Assembly: GCA_045652125.1 (NCBI GenBank)
Contig: JAZRTT010000016.1
Location: forward strand, 23,760 to 87,759
Reading direction: 5' to 3'
Source: Avoscillospira sp045652125
GTDB lineage: Bacteria; Bacillota; Clostridia; Oscillospirales; Oscillospiraceae
DNA length: 64,000 nt
Below are positions 7,843 to 16,005 of the stretch, in pieces (the first letter of the stretch is position 1; every line of letters starts with the position of its first letter). The position numbers and the translations under genes are program-made. Under the pieces are notes generated by a model. It did not search any database, had not been told where the DNA came from, and worked only from the letters and a program-made list of their open reading frames with translations.

Positions 7843-8009
7843 GGGTGTTCCTCCTGTATTTTCTGCATTTGGTTTGCCAGGGGGCAGTTTCCGGAGAAGG
7901 TGCAGCCGGGATAGTCGCAGTCACAGAACCATCTGCCATCTTCCTGTTCCAGAACGACGGTGCGGGCCTGATCCTGTGCCCGACAATAGCCTAAGATCAT
8001 CCATTCCAT
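7839..8009 (-). CDS. Small four-cysteine protein, 56 residues
   Basis: The 56-residue product carries the cluster FCDCDYPGCTFSGNCP, with cysteines at about residues 29, 31, 36 and 42. This spacing suggests a small zinc or Fe-S site, though no family was recognised. A GGAAG-type site lies upstream of the ATG at 8009, and a TAGACA-17-TATAAT promoter precedes it. The stop overlaps the start of the next gene by 4 bp. It is therefore the first gene of a two-gene operon of unknown function. Confidence 0.65.
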   Translation of the reverse strand: MEWMILGYCRAQDQARTVVLEQEDGRWFCDCDYPGCTFSGNCPLANQMQKIQEEHP

Positions 8010-8033
8010 CAAACAACTTCCTTTCTTTAGGGC

Positions 8034-8062
8034 ATTATAATATGGGAAATGATTTTTGTCTA
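8034..8062 (-). promoter_or_regulatory. Promoter of the two small minus-strand genes
   Basis: On the minus strand TAGACA and TATAAT are separated by 17 bp, about 25 bp upstream of the start codon. Confidence 0.6.
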
Positions 8063-8125
8063 TGGGATGGTGGCAAAAATGACTGCAATGGATGACCAAA
8101 ACGGGGATAGCTGCGGTTTTCCGCA

Positions 8126-8154
8126 TTGACAGGAAAACCATACAATGATATGGT
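8126..8154 (+). promoter_or_regulatory. Promoter of the deoD-deoB-cdd operon
   Basis: TTGACA (8126-8131) and TATGGT (8149-8154) have a 17-bp spacer. The -10 hexamer is one arm of the inverted repeat ACCATA-N6-TATGGT (8137-8154), which could be an operator. Confidence 0.65.
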
Positions 8155-8177
8155 AAAGAAAAAGAAAAGGAGGCTCC

Positions 8178-8921
8178 ATGATGAATTGTCCCACTCCTCA
8201 TATCAGTGCTGCCTATGGAGATTTTGGCCGCACGGTCCTTATGCCGGGGGATCCCCTGCGGGCCTGCTTTATAGCTGAAAACTATCTGGAAAACGCCGAA
8301 TTGGTGAATAATGTCAGAGGGGTTCAGGGCTATACAGGTACGTACAAAGGAGTAAAAGTTTCGGTTATGGCCTCCGGTATGGGAATGCCGTCTATGGGCA
8401 TATACTCCTATGAACTTTATGAAGCCTACGGCGTGGAGACCATTTTGCGTGTCGGATCGGCAGGTGCGATTCAGCCGCAGATCAAAATTCGCGACATTGT
8501 CCTTGGGCAGGGTGCGTGTACCGACAGCCGTTGGGCATCGCAATACCGGCTGGCCGGGGATTTTGCGCCGATCTGCTCCTTTCCTGTGCTGCAAACCTGT
8601 GCAGAGACTGCCCGGGATATGAAGCTGCCTTACCATGTGGGAAACCTTTTGTCCTCTGACCGCTTCTATGGAGATGAATCCCATGTTCCTCAAGGGATGC
8701 AGGCCAATGATGGTTGGCGGAAGATGGGGGTCTTGGCCATTGAAATGGAGGCAGCGGCGTTGTATATGAATGCTGCCCGCTGCGGGAAACAGGCACTTGC
8801 CATCTGCACAGTCTCCGATCACATTCTGACAGGAGAAGTCACGACATCGCAGCAGCGGCAGGAATCATTCACACAGATGATGGAACTGGCTTTGGAGACA
8901 GCAAGAAAACTGGAGAAGTAA
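8178..8921 (+). CDS. deoD: Purine-nucleoside phosphorylase, DeoD type
   Basis: A 247-residue cytosolic enzyme of the hexameric DeoD class that splits purine (deoxy)ribonucleosides with phosphate into base and (deoxy)ribose-1-phosphate. Visible motifs are the phosphate-binding GDPLRA near residue 25, GMGMPS, the substrate-binding EMEAAALY near residue 185, and the catalytic-loop aspartate in TVSDH. The ATG at 8178 follows AGGAGG; a second ATG is adjacent. It leads the operon deoD-deoB-cdd, which passes deoxyribose-1-phosphate to DeoB and salvages pyrimidine nucleosides through Cdd. Length is normal for the family. Confidence 0.96.
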   Translation: MMNCPTPHISAAYGDFGRTVLMPGDPLRACFIAENYLENAELVNNVRGVQGYTGTYKGVKVSVMASGMGMPSMGIYSYELYEAYGVETILRVGSAGAIQPQIKIRDIVLGQGACTDSRWASQYRLAGDFAPICSFPVLQTCAETARDMKLPYHVGNLLSSDRFYGDESHVPQGMQANDGWRKMGVLAIEMEAAALYMNAARCGKQALAICTVSDHILTGEVTTSQQRQESFTQMMELALETARKLEK

Positions 8922-8922
8922 G

Positions 8923-10065
8923 ATGAAACGGGTATTTTTGATTGTATTGGATTCTTTTGGAATCGGTGCGGCACAGGATGCCGACCGGTATGGAGATGCT
9001 GATGCAAATACACTGCGGTCTTTGGCGGAGACTGCCGGATTTTCATTGCCGATGCTGCAGAAACTGGGGCTTGGAAATATAGCAGGAACACAGGGCGTTC
9101 CTCCTGTGGAACATCCGGCAGCGGCTTATGGCAGACTGCGAGAGCGATCCATGGGGAAAGATACAACTACCGGTCATTGGGAATTGGCGGGGGTTATTTC
9201 CGGGCAGCCGATGCCAACGTATCCTCACGGGTTCCCGCAGGATATCCTCGATGCGTTTACGGAAGCTACGGGGCGGGGTGTTTTGTGCAACAAAACCTAT
9301 TCCGGCACAGATGTGATCCGGGACTATGGAGAGCAGCATCGGGAAACAGGGAAGCTGATCGTCTATACGTCGGCAGATTCCGTATTTCAGGTGGCAGCCC
9401 ACGAGGACGTCGTTCCCGTGGAGGAACTGTATGCGGCCTGCAAAGCGGCACGAAAGATTTTGCAGGGAGAACATGCTGTGGGCCGTGTGATCGCCAGACC
9501 CTTTGCCGGGGAATGGCCGTTTCAGCGGACACCCCGCCGGCATGATTATTCTCTCACACCACCAAGGACCATGCTCAATGCGATTCAGGATGCCGGACAG
9601 CAGGTCATTGCGGTGGGTAAAATTTTCGATATTTTTGCCGGATCCGGCATTACACAGGCCATCCCTACCAAGGGGAATTCAGAGGGAATGAAATGTGCCA
9701 TGAGCGTGGCGGATCAGGATTTTTGCGGTCTGTGTTTTGTGAATCTGGTGGACTTTGATATGCTTTACGGTCACCGGCAGGATGCTCCGGGCTATGCACA
9801 GGCGGTGATGGAATTTGATAGCTGGCTTCCGTCTTTTTTGGAAAAAATGACAGAGGACGATGCTGTTATGTTAACCGCAGACCATGGATGTGATCCCAGC
9901 GATGCCTCCACAGATCACACCCGGGAGGATGTACCTGTGCTGGTCTGGGGGAAAGGCATTGCTCCGGTGAATCTCGGGGTTCGGGAGACATTTGCGGATG
10001 TTTCCGCCTCGGTGTGCAGGCTGCTGAACGTGCCCTTTGAAACACCCGGTGTTTCTTTTTTATGA
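8923..10065 (+). CDS. deoB: Phosphopentomutase
   Basis: A 380-residue alkaline-phosphatase-superfamily mutase that converts (deoxy)ribose-1-phosphate to the 5-phosphate. The N-terminal metal site appears as VLDSFGIGAAQDADRYGD, the phosphorylated threonine lies in the conserved GKDTTTGHWE, and the C-terminal metal ligands are in TADHGCDPS and STDHTRED. It starts one base after deoD ends, so it is tightly coupled. Its substrate is the product of DeoD, which makes the operon a nucleoside catabolic route into pentose phosphates. Confidence 0.97.
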   Translation: MKRVFLIVLDSFGIGAAQDADRYGDADANTLRSLAETAGFSLPMLQKLGLGNIAGTQGVPPVEHPAAAYGRLRERSMGKDTTTGHWELAGVISGQPMPTYPHGFPQDILDAFTEATGRGVLCNKTYSGTDVIRDYGEQHRETGKLIVYTSADSVFQVAAHEDVVPVEELYAACKAARKILQGEHAVGRVIARPFAGEWPFQRTPRRHDYSLTPPRTMLNAIQDAGQQVIAVGKIFDIFAGSGITQAIPTKGNSEGMKCAMSVADQDFCGLCFVNLVDFDMLYGHRQDAPGYAQAVMEFDSWLPSFLEKMTEDDAVMLTADHGCDPSDASTDHTREDVPVLVWGKGIAPVNLGVRETFADVSASVCRLLNVPFETPGVSFL

Positions 10066-10079
10066 CAGGAGGAATATCC

Positions 10080-10475
10080 ATGACGGCAACAGAATTGGTT
10101 CTGCAGGCGGAGGCGTCTGCGAAACGTGCCTATGCACCCTATTCCGGGTTTTGCGTGGGTGCGGCACTTTTGTGTAAAAATGGCCGTGTTTTTCTGGGCT
10201 GCAATGTAGAAAATGCTTCCTTTTCTCCCACGATCTGTGCCGAGCGGACGGCTGTGGTCAAGGCAGTATCAGAAGGAGAGCGGGAATTTGCGGCATTGGC
10301 AGTAGCAGGCGGCAAAGATGGCGTGATCAGTGGCATCTGTCCGCCCTGCGGTGTTTGCCGTCAGGTTTTGCAGGAATTCTGCAGTGGGGATTTTCCCGTT
10401 TATCTTGGAAAAGGCGGTGGTGCTTACGAGAGCATCACCCTTGCAGATTTGCTGCCCCTTGGGTTTTCTCTTTGA
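10080..10475 (+). CDS. cdd: Cytidine deaminase
   Basis: A 131-residue zinc enzyme of the small tetrameric class that deaminates cytidine and deoxycytidine to uridine forms. The zinc and catalytic motifs are CAERTAVVKA (Cys plus catalytic Glu) and PPCGVCRQ (two further Cys ligands). ATG at 10080 has AGGAGG 8 nt upstream; the earlier in-frame ATG at 10062 overlaps deoB and has no site. It is the third gene of the nucleoside salvage operon. Confidence 0.96.
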   Translation: MTATELVLQAEASAKRAYAPYSGFCVGAALLCKNGRVFLGCNVENASFSPTICAERTAVVKAVSEGEREFAALAVAGGKDGVISGICPPCGVCRQVLQEFCSGDFPVYLGKGGGAYESITLADLLPLGFSL

Positions 10476-10491
10476 AAGGAGTATTTGCTCC

Positions 10492-11412
10492 ATGGAATTT
10501 TTGTATCTGCTGGAGGGGCTGCGGACCCCGGTTCTCGATCGGCTGTTCTGCCTTATTACACTCCTTGGCTCAGAACTGGTGTTTTTGGTCGTAGCAGTGG
10601 TAATGTATTGGTGTGTTAATAAATGGGAGGGGCTGTATCTGCTCAGCGTGGGCTGTTTGGGCGCTGTGGTGAACCAGTTTTTGAAGTTGGCCTGCCGGGT
10701 GCCGAGACCTTGGGTCAGAGACCCGGATTTCTCCATTGTGGAAAGTGCCCGGGGGGATGCAGCCGGTTACTCCTTTCCCTCCGGCCATACGCAGAACGCC
10801 GTGGGCACATTTGGCTGCCTTGCAATGGGAACCGGAAAAACAGCGCTGCGTTGGCTGTTTGTGGGTTTGGCAGTTCTGACGGCTTTTTCCAGAATGTATT
10901 TAGGCGTCCATACCCCTGCGGATGTGCTGGTCTCTGTGCTCCTTGCCGGGGGGATGGTGCTGGGTCTGCGGCCGTTGTTCCGGAATTTGGAGCATACGCC
11001 CCAGAGAGGGCTCTGGATGCTTTTGGGTTTGGCGATCCTGAACGGGCTGTTTGTTCTCTATGTGAATTTGTTTCCGTTCCCGGCAGACGTGGACCCGGTC
11101 AATCTGGAGCACGGTGCGGAAACTGCCGCCAAGCTTTTGGGCGCTGTGTTGGGTATGACTGTGGGCTATGCCATAGATATGAAATGGGTTCGGTTTAAGA
11201 CAAACGGATCGATTTTGGGTCAGTGTTTGAAGTGCATTTTGGGTCTCTTGCTTCTCATTGCCATCAAGGAGGGGCTGAAGCCCGTCCTTGGCAGCAGCAC
11301 ATCGGCGAATGCTCTGCGCTATGGATTGATGACGGTATTTGCCAGCGGTATTTGGCCTATGACGTTTTCGGTTTTGGGGAAATCGGGAAGAAAGAGGAAA
11401 GATAAATCGTGA
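10492..11412 (+). CDS. Membrane PAP2-family phosphatase
   Basis: A 306-residue membrane protein with the three PAP2 motifs: KLACRVPRPW (KX6RP), PSGHTQN, and SRMYLGVHTPAD. Several hydrophobic helices flank them. The family removes phosphate from lipid phosphates such as undecaprenyl pyrophosphate or phosphatidic acid at the outer membrane face. ATG at 10492 has AAAGGAG upstream and the TM topology starts properly there. It lies 16 bp after cdd and overlaps the next gene, so it may share the salvage operon's transcript. The substrate is not resolved. Confidence 0.88.
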   Translation: MEFLYLLEGLRTPVLDRLFCLITLLGSELVFLVVAVVMYWCVNKWEGLYLLSVGCLGAVVNQFLKLACRVPRPWVRDPDFSIVESARGDAAGYSFPSGHTQNAVGTFGCLAMGTGKTALRWLFVGLAVLTAFSRMYLGVHTPADVLVSVLLAGGMVLGLRPLFRNLEHTPQRGLWMLLGLAILNGLFVLYVNLFPFPADVDPVNLEHGAETAAKLLGAVLGMTVGYAIDMKWVRFKTNGSILGQCLKCILGLLLLIAIKEGLKPVLGSSTSANALRYGLMTVFASGIWPMTFSVLGKSGRKRKDKS

Positions 11413-12350
11413 TGATATGGATGTTGTCAGGCCTTCTTTTGTGCCTGTTTTTGGTGGGATTTGGTGCATTTGTCTATACATTTGTCCGTCGCCCCATCCC
11501 GGATTCTGCTACGGAAGAAGGGCGCAAAGCCGGAGGCTGGGAGGCTTATACTGCTCAGATCGTAAGCGGGACGCAATGGCTTTCGAAGCAGGAAGTCAAG
11601 CCTGTGCAGGTGATCAGTTACGATGGGAAATGTCTCTATGGCCGGTTTGTTGCCAGGGAAAACGCCAAAGGTACGATTTTGTTTGTTCATGGCTATCGGT
11701 CGCACTTTACCATAGATTTTTCGGCCTCCATGGAGTTCTATCACCGATTGGGCTATCATGCCCTTTACTGTGACCAGAGAGCTACGGGAAAGTCGGAGGG
11801 CAACGTCCTGACATTTGGAATAAAAGAGCACAAGGATGTGCTGTCGTGGGTGACCTATTTGGGGCTTATGCTGGGGCAGGAGCATCCGATCTTTCTTGCA
11901 GGTGTTTCCATGGGCGCCGCTACGGTGCTGATGGCATCCGGTATGGAATTTCCGGCCAATGTCCGCGGCATCATTGCCGACTGCGGCTTTACCTCTCCGG
12001 GTGACCAGCTGCGGTATCTGCTGAAGGCAAAGTATCATCTGCCTGCCGGGATGGCAGCGGTTCTTGATTTTTATGCCAGAGTGTTCGGAAGATTCTCCAT
12101 TGACCAATGGTCGGCGGTGGATGCCGTGAAACAGGCAAAATACCCCGTGATTCTTTTTCACGGGCTTGCAGATAAGTTGGTGCCGAGTGAAATGTCCCAG
12201 CGGGTCTATGATGCCTGCACAGGAAAAAAACGTCTGGAGCTTTTTGAAGATGCGGGACACGGTGTCAGCTATCTTGTGGATACACAGCGGTATCAAAAGG
12301 CGTTAATTGAATTTTTGGAAGAAAACAACCCCGGTGAGGAGCAAAAATGA
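11412..12350 (+). CDS. Alpha/beta hydrolase, membrane-anchored
   Basis: A 312-residue protein with one N-terminal hydrophobic segment (residues 1-23) and a serine hydrolase domain. The oxyanion loop reads ILFVHGYRSHF, the nucleophile elbow is GVSMGAA, the acidic residue is in GLADKLVPSEM, and the catalytic His is in AGHGVSYL. This matches the YqkD/FrsA-like hydrolases of Firmicutes. The start overlaps the PAP2 stop (TGATG); a GTG at 11409 is an equivalent alternative. Its stop overlaps the acetyltransferase start by 4 bp. Substrate unknown. Confidence 0.85.
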   Translation: MIWMLSGLLLCLFLVGFGAFVYTFVRRPIPDSATEEGRKAGGWEAYTAQIVSGTQWLSKQEVKPVQVISYDGKCLYGRFVARENAKGTILFVHGYRSHFTIDFSASMEFYHRLGYHALYCDQRATGKSEGNVLTFGIKEHKDVLSWVTYLGLMLGQEHPIFLAGVSMGAATVLMASGMEFPANVRGIIADCGFTSPGDQLRYLLKAKYHLPAGMAAVLDFYARVFGRFSIDQWSAVDAVKQAKYPVILFHGLADKLVPSEMSQRVYDACTGKKRLELFEDAGHGVSYLVDTQRYQKALIEFLEENNPGEEQK

Positions 12351-12877
12351 TACGAAAAGCAACGCTGCAGGATGTACCTGCCATTTTGGAGATCTATCGG
12401 CCTTATATTGAACATACAGCCTATACATTTGAATATGAAGTCCCTTCAGAAGCAAGCTTTCAGGAGAGATTTCTTCGTATTTCTTCCGATCATCCATGGT
12501 TGGTGTGGGAAGAAAACGCAGAGGTTCTGGGCTATGCCTATGGGGAACGGGCCTTTGTCCGGGCCGGCTATGCATGGGATGCGGATCTTGCGATCTATCT
12601 TCGTTCCGATGCCCGGGGAAAGGGAATCGGAAGAAAACTCTATGAGGCAGTGGAGGATATTCTAAGGCGTCAGGGCTACTTTGTGGCCTATGGTGTGGTG
12701 ACTTCAGCCAACGAGGGAAGCTGTGCGTTCCACAAGGCCATGGGCTACGAAAAGACTGCAGAATTTCCCCGGTGCGGTTGGAAATTCGGGAAATGGTACG
12801 GTACGATTTGGTTTGAAAAACGGCTTCGGGAGGGGCTTCCTCAGACCCCGCCGGTCAGTTGGCAGACACTTGAATAA
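12347..12877 (+). CDS. GNAT acetyltransferase, phosphinothricin/methionine-sulfone acetyltransferase type
   Basis: A 176-residue GNAT enzyme. The opening MIRKATLQDVPAILEIYRPY and the acetyl-CoA loop RGKGIGRKLYEAV are characteristic of the Pat/MnaT subgroup, which acetylates small amino acid analogues. The ATGA overlap with the hydrolase gene indicates coupling. It ends the four to six gene plus-strand run and is followed by a convergent gene with a shared terminator. The physiological substrate is not predictable from sequence. Confidence 0.87.
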   Translation: MIRKATLQDVPAILEIYRPYIEHTAYTFEYEVPSEASFQERFLRISSDHPWLVWEENAEVLGYAYGERAFVRAGYAWDADLAIYLRSDARGKGIGRKLYEAVEDILRRQGYFVAYGVVTSANEGSCAFHKAMGYEKTAEFPRCGWKFGKWYGTIWFEKRLREGLPQTPPVSWQTLE

Positions 12878-12921
12878 AGAAAAGGAAGCCATCCCAAAGG
12901 GTGGCTTCCTTTTCTTTATTC
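12873..12921. terminator. Bidirectional terminator
   Basis: A stem of about 21 bp (AATAAAGAAAAGGAAGCC with its complement) spans the stop codons of both convergent genes and has A and T tracts on either side. Confidence 0.85.
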
Positions 12922-13656
12922 CGGTACGACATAGGCGGCATTGGCATATCCCACGAGATCTTTATAGCGGACGGCATACCAGTTGCCGCTTTCTCCCAAA
13001 ATGGTCAAGGGATCTCCGTTTTCCGCTTGCGTCAGGATCGGGGAATCGGTTGTGGGAAGTTCCCGGATATTCAGCCTGCCCCATTGGACGGAGACCCGTC
13101 CCTGACGGGCAGGAGCAGGCTCAAGGAAGGGAACGCCGAAATATTCCGTCACACCAAGAGACAGGGCTTTGGCAATGGCATCCAAATTGTTTTCGATCCA
13201 CATGGCGTCTTCCCGGTTGTCATGATATCCAAGCTCCGCCAAAACGGCAGGGGCAACGGTCCTTCGAACTTCACCGATATTCACTGTGGGCAACGCCTGC
13301 ACCCGATCCGGCAGGGGGTAGATGGGCTTGAGATTATCCACCAAAATCTCTGCCATACGAAGGCTGTTGGCGCTGCCGGGATAATAGTAGATATCGATCC
13401 CCCGATAGGCCCCCTCTGCACCGACCGGGGCTGCATTGGAGTGAAGTGCCAGATGAAAATCGTAGCTGCCCTCATTGGATTGCCGGATGGCTGCTGCTGC
13501 ATTTTGCAGAGGGTCGTTTCGGGTGACCTCGATGCCGCTGGCCAGCAGATAAGGTTCCATTCGGTCTGCCAGCTGATTCATCCAATATTCTTCGTTGCCG
13601 GTGGTGATATAGGGATTGAATTCCTGTGTAGAGGGGCTTAAAAACAGTTTTGGCAT
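12916..13656 (-). CDS. N-acetylmuramoyl-L-alanine amidase (Amidase_3) with SH3 domain, no signal peptide
   Basis: A 246-residue protein. Residues 1-165 form an Amidase_3 zinc hydrolase domain: an N-terminal LSPSTQEFN strand, the zinc-ligand segment FHLALHSNA and the catalytic-Glu region AVLAELGYHDN. Residues 180-246 look like a bacterial SH3 domain (LNIRELPTTDSPIL ... GNWYAVRYKDLVGYA) that would bind wall peptides. The start at 13656 has AGGCGGG at good spacing; no signal peptide is visible from any start. An enzyme that cuts the amide bond in peptidoglycan would have to leave the cell by another route or act in spores or lysis. That part is inference. Confidence 0.88.
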   Translation of the reverse strand: MPKLFLSPSTQEFNPYITTGNEEYWMNQLADRMEPYLLASGIEVTRNDPLQNAAAAIRQSNEGSYDFHLALHSNAAPVGAEGAYRGIDIYYYPGSANSLRMAEILVDNLKPIYPLPDRVQALPTVNIGEVRRTVAPAVLAELGYHDNREDAMWIENNLDAIAKALSLGVTEYFGVPFLEPAPARQGRVSVQWGRLNIRELPTTDSPILTQAENGDPLTILGESGNWYAVRYKDLVGYANAAYVVPE

Positions 13657-13700
13657 ATGCATCCCGCCTTTCTCTTCATATCTATGCGGCAAGGTTGTTG

Positions 13701-13730
13701 TTTACAACCAAGGTCAATGTGTGATATGAT
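13701..13730 (+). promoter_or_regulatory. Promoter of the exonuclease gene
   Basis: TTTACA and TATGAT are separated by 18 bp. The -35 lies within the inverted repeat GGTTGT-N5-ACAACC between the divergent genes. Confidence 0.5.
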
Positions 13731-13759
13731 AATCGAACTGAAAGAAGGGCGGCGTTTCA

Positions 13760-14731
13760 ATGCAGTACATTGTTCTGGATATGGAATGGAATCAGCCTTG
13801 GCCGGGTACCTACGCGGCTAAGCGAGTACTTCCGGTGAAGTTTCGGGGTGAAGTGATTCAGATTGGCGCTGTCCGGCTCACAGACCGGCAGATCGTAGGG
13901 GATGAATTTCAGGTTTTCATCAAGCCCAAGGTCTATCGGAAACTGAACAAAAAGATATCCAGCCTCACGGGTATCAAAGATTCTCAACTGGAGCAGTACG
14001 GTGTTCCTTTCCCTGAAGCGATGGAACAATTCCGGGAATGGTGCGGAGAGGACTGCGTATTCCTCACCTGGGGCTTTGATGATATTGGAATACTAAAGGA
14101 GAATATGGCACTCCACGGTCTTGCGGACGATTGGGTGGACTGTTGGTACAATGCCCAGATGATCTATAACGCGCAGACAGACGGGGCTACTGCCCAGAAA
14201 GCGTTGAAAACAGCCATGCAGATGTCCGGCGTAGAACCTACCAGACCGGCGCATGATGCCCTGGGAGATGCATATCATACCGCGATTGTCTGTTCCCGTC
14301 TGGATCTGCCCCGGGGAATGGCAGAATATGGCAAAGCGGTGGAAACGTACGAAAACGGTTTTCATGGGGCAGAACTGCCCAAATGTATCAGCCGCAGAGT
14401 GTACCATGGATTTGAGAATAAGGAAACAGCTTTGCAGACACTTGGGCACAAGGAAAACCTGTGCCCCAAATGCAGGGCGGTTATGACCCATGATAAGTGG
14501 GTGACACAGCAAAGCAAGCGTTACATGACCATGTGCCATTGTCCGGAACACGGCAATTTTCTGCTCCGGGTTCGGTTGGCGGCAGAGGAGGACGGAAGCA
14601 TCAAGGCCAGCCGCCTGATCTATGAGGGCAGTTCCGATGCCGCCCGGAGTTACCAAACGTTGATTGCCAAGCCCAAGGTACGCAAACATACCGGAAGAAG
14701 GAACAGCAATGGGAAAAGGCAGCAAAACTAG
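13760..14731 (+). CDS. DEDDh 3'-5' exonuclease domain protein (KapD/epsilon-like) with C-terminal zinc-ribbon-like segment
   Basis: A 323-residue protein. Residues 1-180 are an exonuclease domain: the ExoI Asp/Glu pair in YIVLDMEW, an ExoII region VFLTWGFDDIG, and the ExoIII pair in AHDALGDAYHTA. The C-terminal part contains CPKC near residue 235 and, about 25 residues on, CHCPEHGNF, which looks like a metal-binding ribbon. The best family match is the inhibitor-of-KinA-pathway/KapD type and ERI-1-like exonucleases; the substrate (DNA or RNA) is not known. The ATG at 13760 follows AAGGGCGG. It stands alone between a divergent amidase and a terminator. Confidence 0.85.
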   Translation: MQYIVLDMEWNQPWPGTYAAKRVLPVKFRGEVIQIGAVRLTDRQIVGDEFQVFIKPKVYRKLNKKISSLTGIKDSQLEQYGVPFPEAMEQFREWCGEDCVFLTWGFDDIGILKENMALHGLADDWVDCWYNAQMIYNAQTDGATAQKALKTAMQMSGVEPTRPAHDALGDAYHTAIVCSRLDLPRGMAEYGKAVETYENGFHGAELPKCISRRVYHGFENKETALQTLGHKENLCPKCRAVMTHDKWVTQQSKRYMTMCHCPEHGNFLLRVRLAAEEDGSIKASRLIYEGSSDAARSYQTLIAKPKVRKHTGRRNSNGKRQQN

Positions 14732-14747
14732 ATGTGGCTGCCTTTTG
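14714..14747 (+). terminator. Terminator overlapping the end of the exonuclease gene
   Basis: The 10-bp stem AAAAGGCAGC with its complement encloses the TAG stop codon and is followed by a short T run. Confidence 0.7.
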
Positions 14748-14749
14748 TA

Positions 14750-14908
14750 CAAGAGCAACACCCCAGTGTTCAGGAATGCAGGCAATTGTCCGGCAGTCGT
14801 CTGCGGAATGACCGGCCAGAGGCTATCCTCCCCAGAGAGGGTGGCCTCTGTCTGCTGTCGGTGTAGGACCGATGTGCTGCGAAAACAGAAAGTTTTGGGA
14901 GGATTGCG
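14750..14908 (+). other. Structured leader or small RNA region upstream of the ComEC-like lipoprotein
   Basis: No gene is seen. Three hairpins follow one another: GCAG-tcgt-CTGC near 14793, CAGAGGC with GCCTCTG (14817-14850), and TCGGT-gtagg-ACCGA (about 14858-14872). It matches no riboswitch class I know. It may be an mRNA leader. Confidence 0.35.
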
Positions 14909-15928
14909 ATGAAAATAGGGAAAATACTGTCCTTGGGGTTGATTTTACTTCTGCTGACTGCCTGCGGAATGCCGGCGGAACCGGTACTGTCAGGAGACGG
15001 CCTGACGGTGCATTTTCTGGACGTTGGGCAGGCAGATTGTGTGCTTTTGCAGTGCGGCGGAGAAAATATGCTCATTGACGGGGGAAATGTGGACGATTCC
15101 CAAATGGTGGTGTCTTATCTTCGGGACCAAGGGATAAGCGGCCTGGATCTGATGGTCAATACCCACGCCCATGAGGATCATGTGGGTGGATTGCCGGCGG
15201 TGTTGTCTGCATTTGAGACGGAAGCCCTGTGGTGTCCCGTTTCGTCCTATGACAGCCGGTGCTTTGAGGACTTTTTACATTGTGCGGATCAACAGGGGCT
15301 GGATTTGGTCTGCCCCGACCCGGGAGACATTTTTGCTCTCGGTTCGGCACAGGTTACCGTTTTTGGCCCGATTCGGGATGATTATGATACCAACGATACC
15401 TCCATTGTTTTGCGTGTGGATTACGGAGAAACGGCGTTTCTCTTTTCCGGGGACGCGGAGACCGAAGCGGAGAATGATATTCTCAATGCAGGATTTGACA
15501 TATCGGCGACTGTGGTCAAAGCCGGACATCATGGAAGCAGTACATCCAACGGCTACCGCTGGCTCCGGGAAGCGAATGGTGCCTATGCCGTCATTTCCGT
15601 GGGGACCGATAATACCTACGGTCATCCCCATGAGGAGGTCCTTTCCCGCTTCCGGGATGCGGATATGATCGTTTACCGCACAGACCTGCAGGGGCATATC
15701 GTCTGCAGCTCTGACGGGACAAATGTATCGTTCCTGACAGGAAAGGAAGTCCAGACCACCAATCCGACAGAAACACAGGACGTATGGTTCATTGGGAACC
15801 GAAATTCCAAAAAACTCCATCTGCCCACTTGCAGCGGCCTGCCTGCGGAAGAAAACAGGGTGGGATTTGCTTCTGCCGATGCAGCCTTTGCGCAAGGATA
15901 CGAACCTTGCGGAACCTGCATGAAATAA
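14909..15928 (+). CDS. ComEC-like metallo-beta-lactamase lipoprotein with C-terminal zinc-binding tail
   Basis: A 339-residue lipoprotein: the signal sequence ends in the lipobox LLTAC. The MBL-fold domain resembles the cytosolic-like domain of ComEC: HFLDVGQADCVLLQ, LIDGG, the metal motif THAHEDHVGG, then FSGDAE and KAGHHGSSTSNGY. The last 45 residues form a separate module, WFIGNRNSKKLHLPTC followed by GYEPCGTC, the Ada-like/SNase-tail arrangement seen at the end of secreted nucleases. Together this suggests an extracytoplasmic nuclease or phosphodiesterase acting on nucleic acid, which is inference. GGGAGGATTGCG precedes the ATG. Confidence 0.88.
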   Translation: MKIGKILSLGLILLLLTACGMPAEPVLSGDGLTVHFLDVGQADCVLLQCGGENMLIDGGNVDDSQMVVSYLRDQGISGLDLMVNTHAHEDHVGGLPAVLSAFETEALWCPVSSYDSRCFEDFLHCADQQGLDLVCPDPGDIFALGSAQVTVFGPIRDDYDTNDTSIVLRVDYGETAFLFSGDAETEAENDILNAGFDISATVVKAGHHGSSTSNGYRWLREANGAYAVISVGTDNTYGHPHEEVLSRFRDADMIVYRTDLQGHIVCSSDGTNVSFLTGKEVQTTNPTETQDVWFIGNRNSKKLHLPTCSGLPAEENRVGFASADAAFAQGYEPCGTCMK

Positions 15929-15940
15929 CGGAAAAAATGA

Positions 15941-15969
15941 TTGTTTTTCCACAAGAAATATTGTAAAAT
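15941..15969 (+). promoter_or_regulatory. Promoter of the C_GCAxxG_C_C gene and gpmI
   Basis: TTGTTT and TAAAAT are separated by 17 bp, 37 bp before the start codon. Confidence 0.6.
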
Positions 15970-16005
15970 AAGCAATTGAGAATAAGCAAAGAAAGGTGTG
16001 GTTCC

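Noticed and set aside
10330..10491. An upstream extension of the PAP2 gene from an ATG at 10330
   Set aside because: It would overlap cdd in another frame; the ATG at 10492 has AAAGGAG and fits the membrane topology.
14664..14912. A cysteine-rich 82-codon plus-strand frame
   Set aside because: It overlaps the exonuclease end and its terminator and has no good ribosome site.
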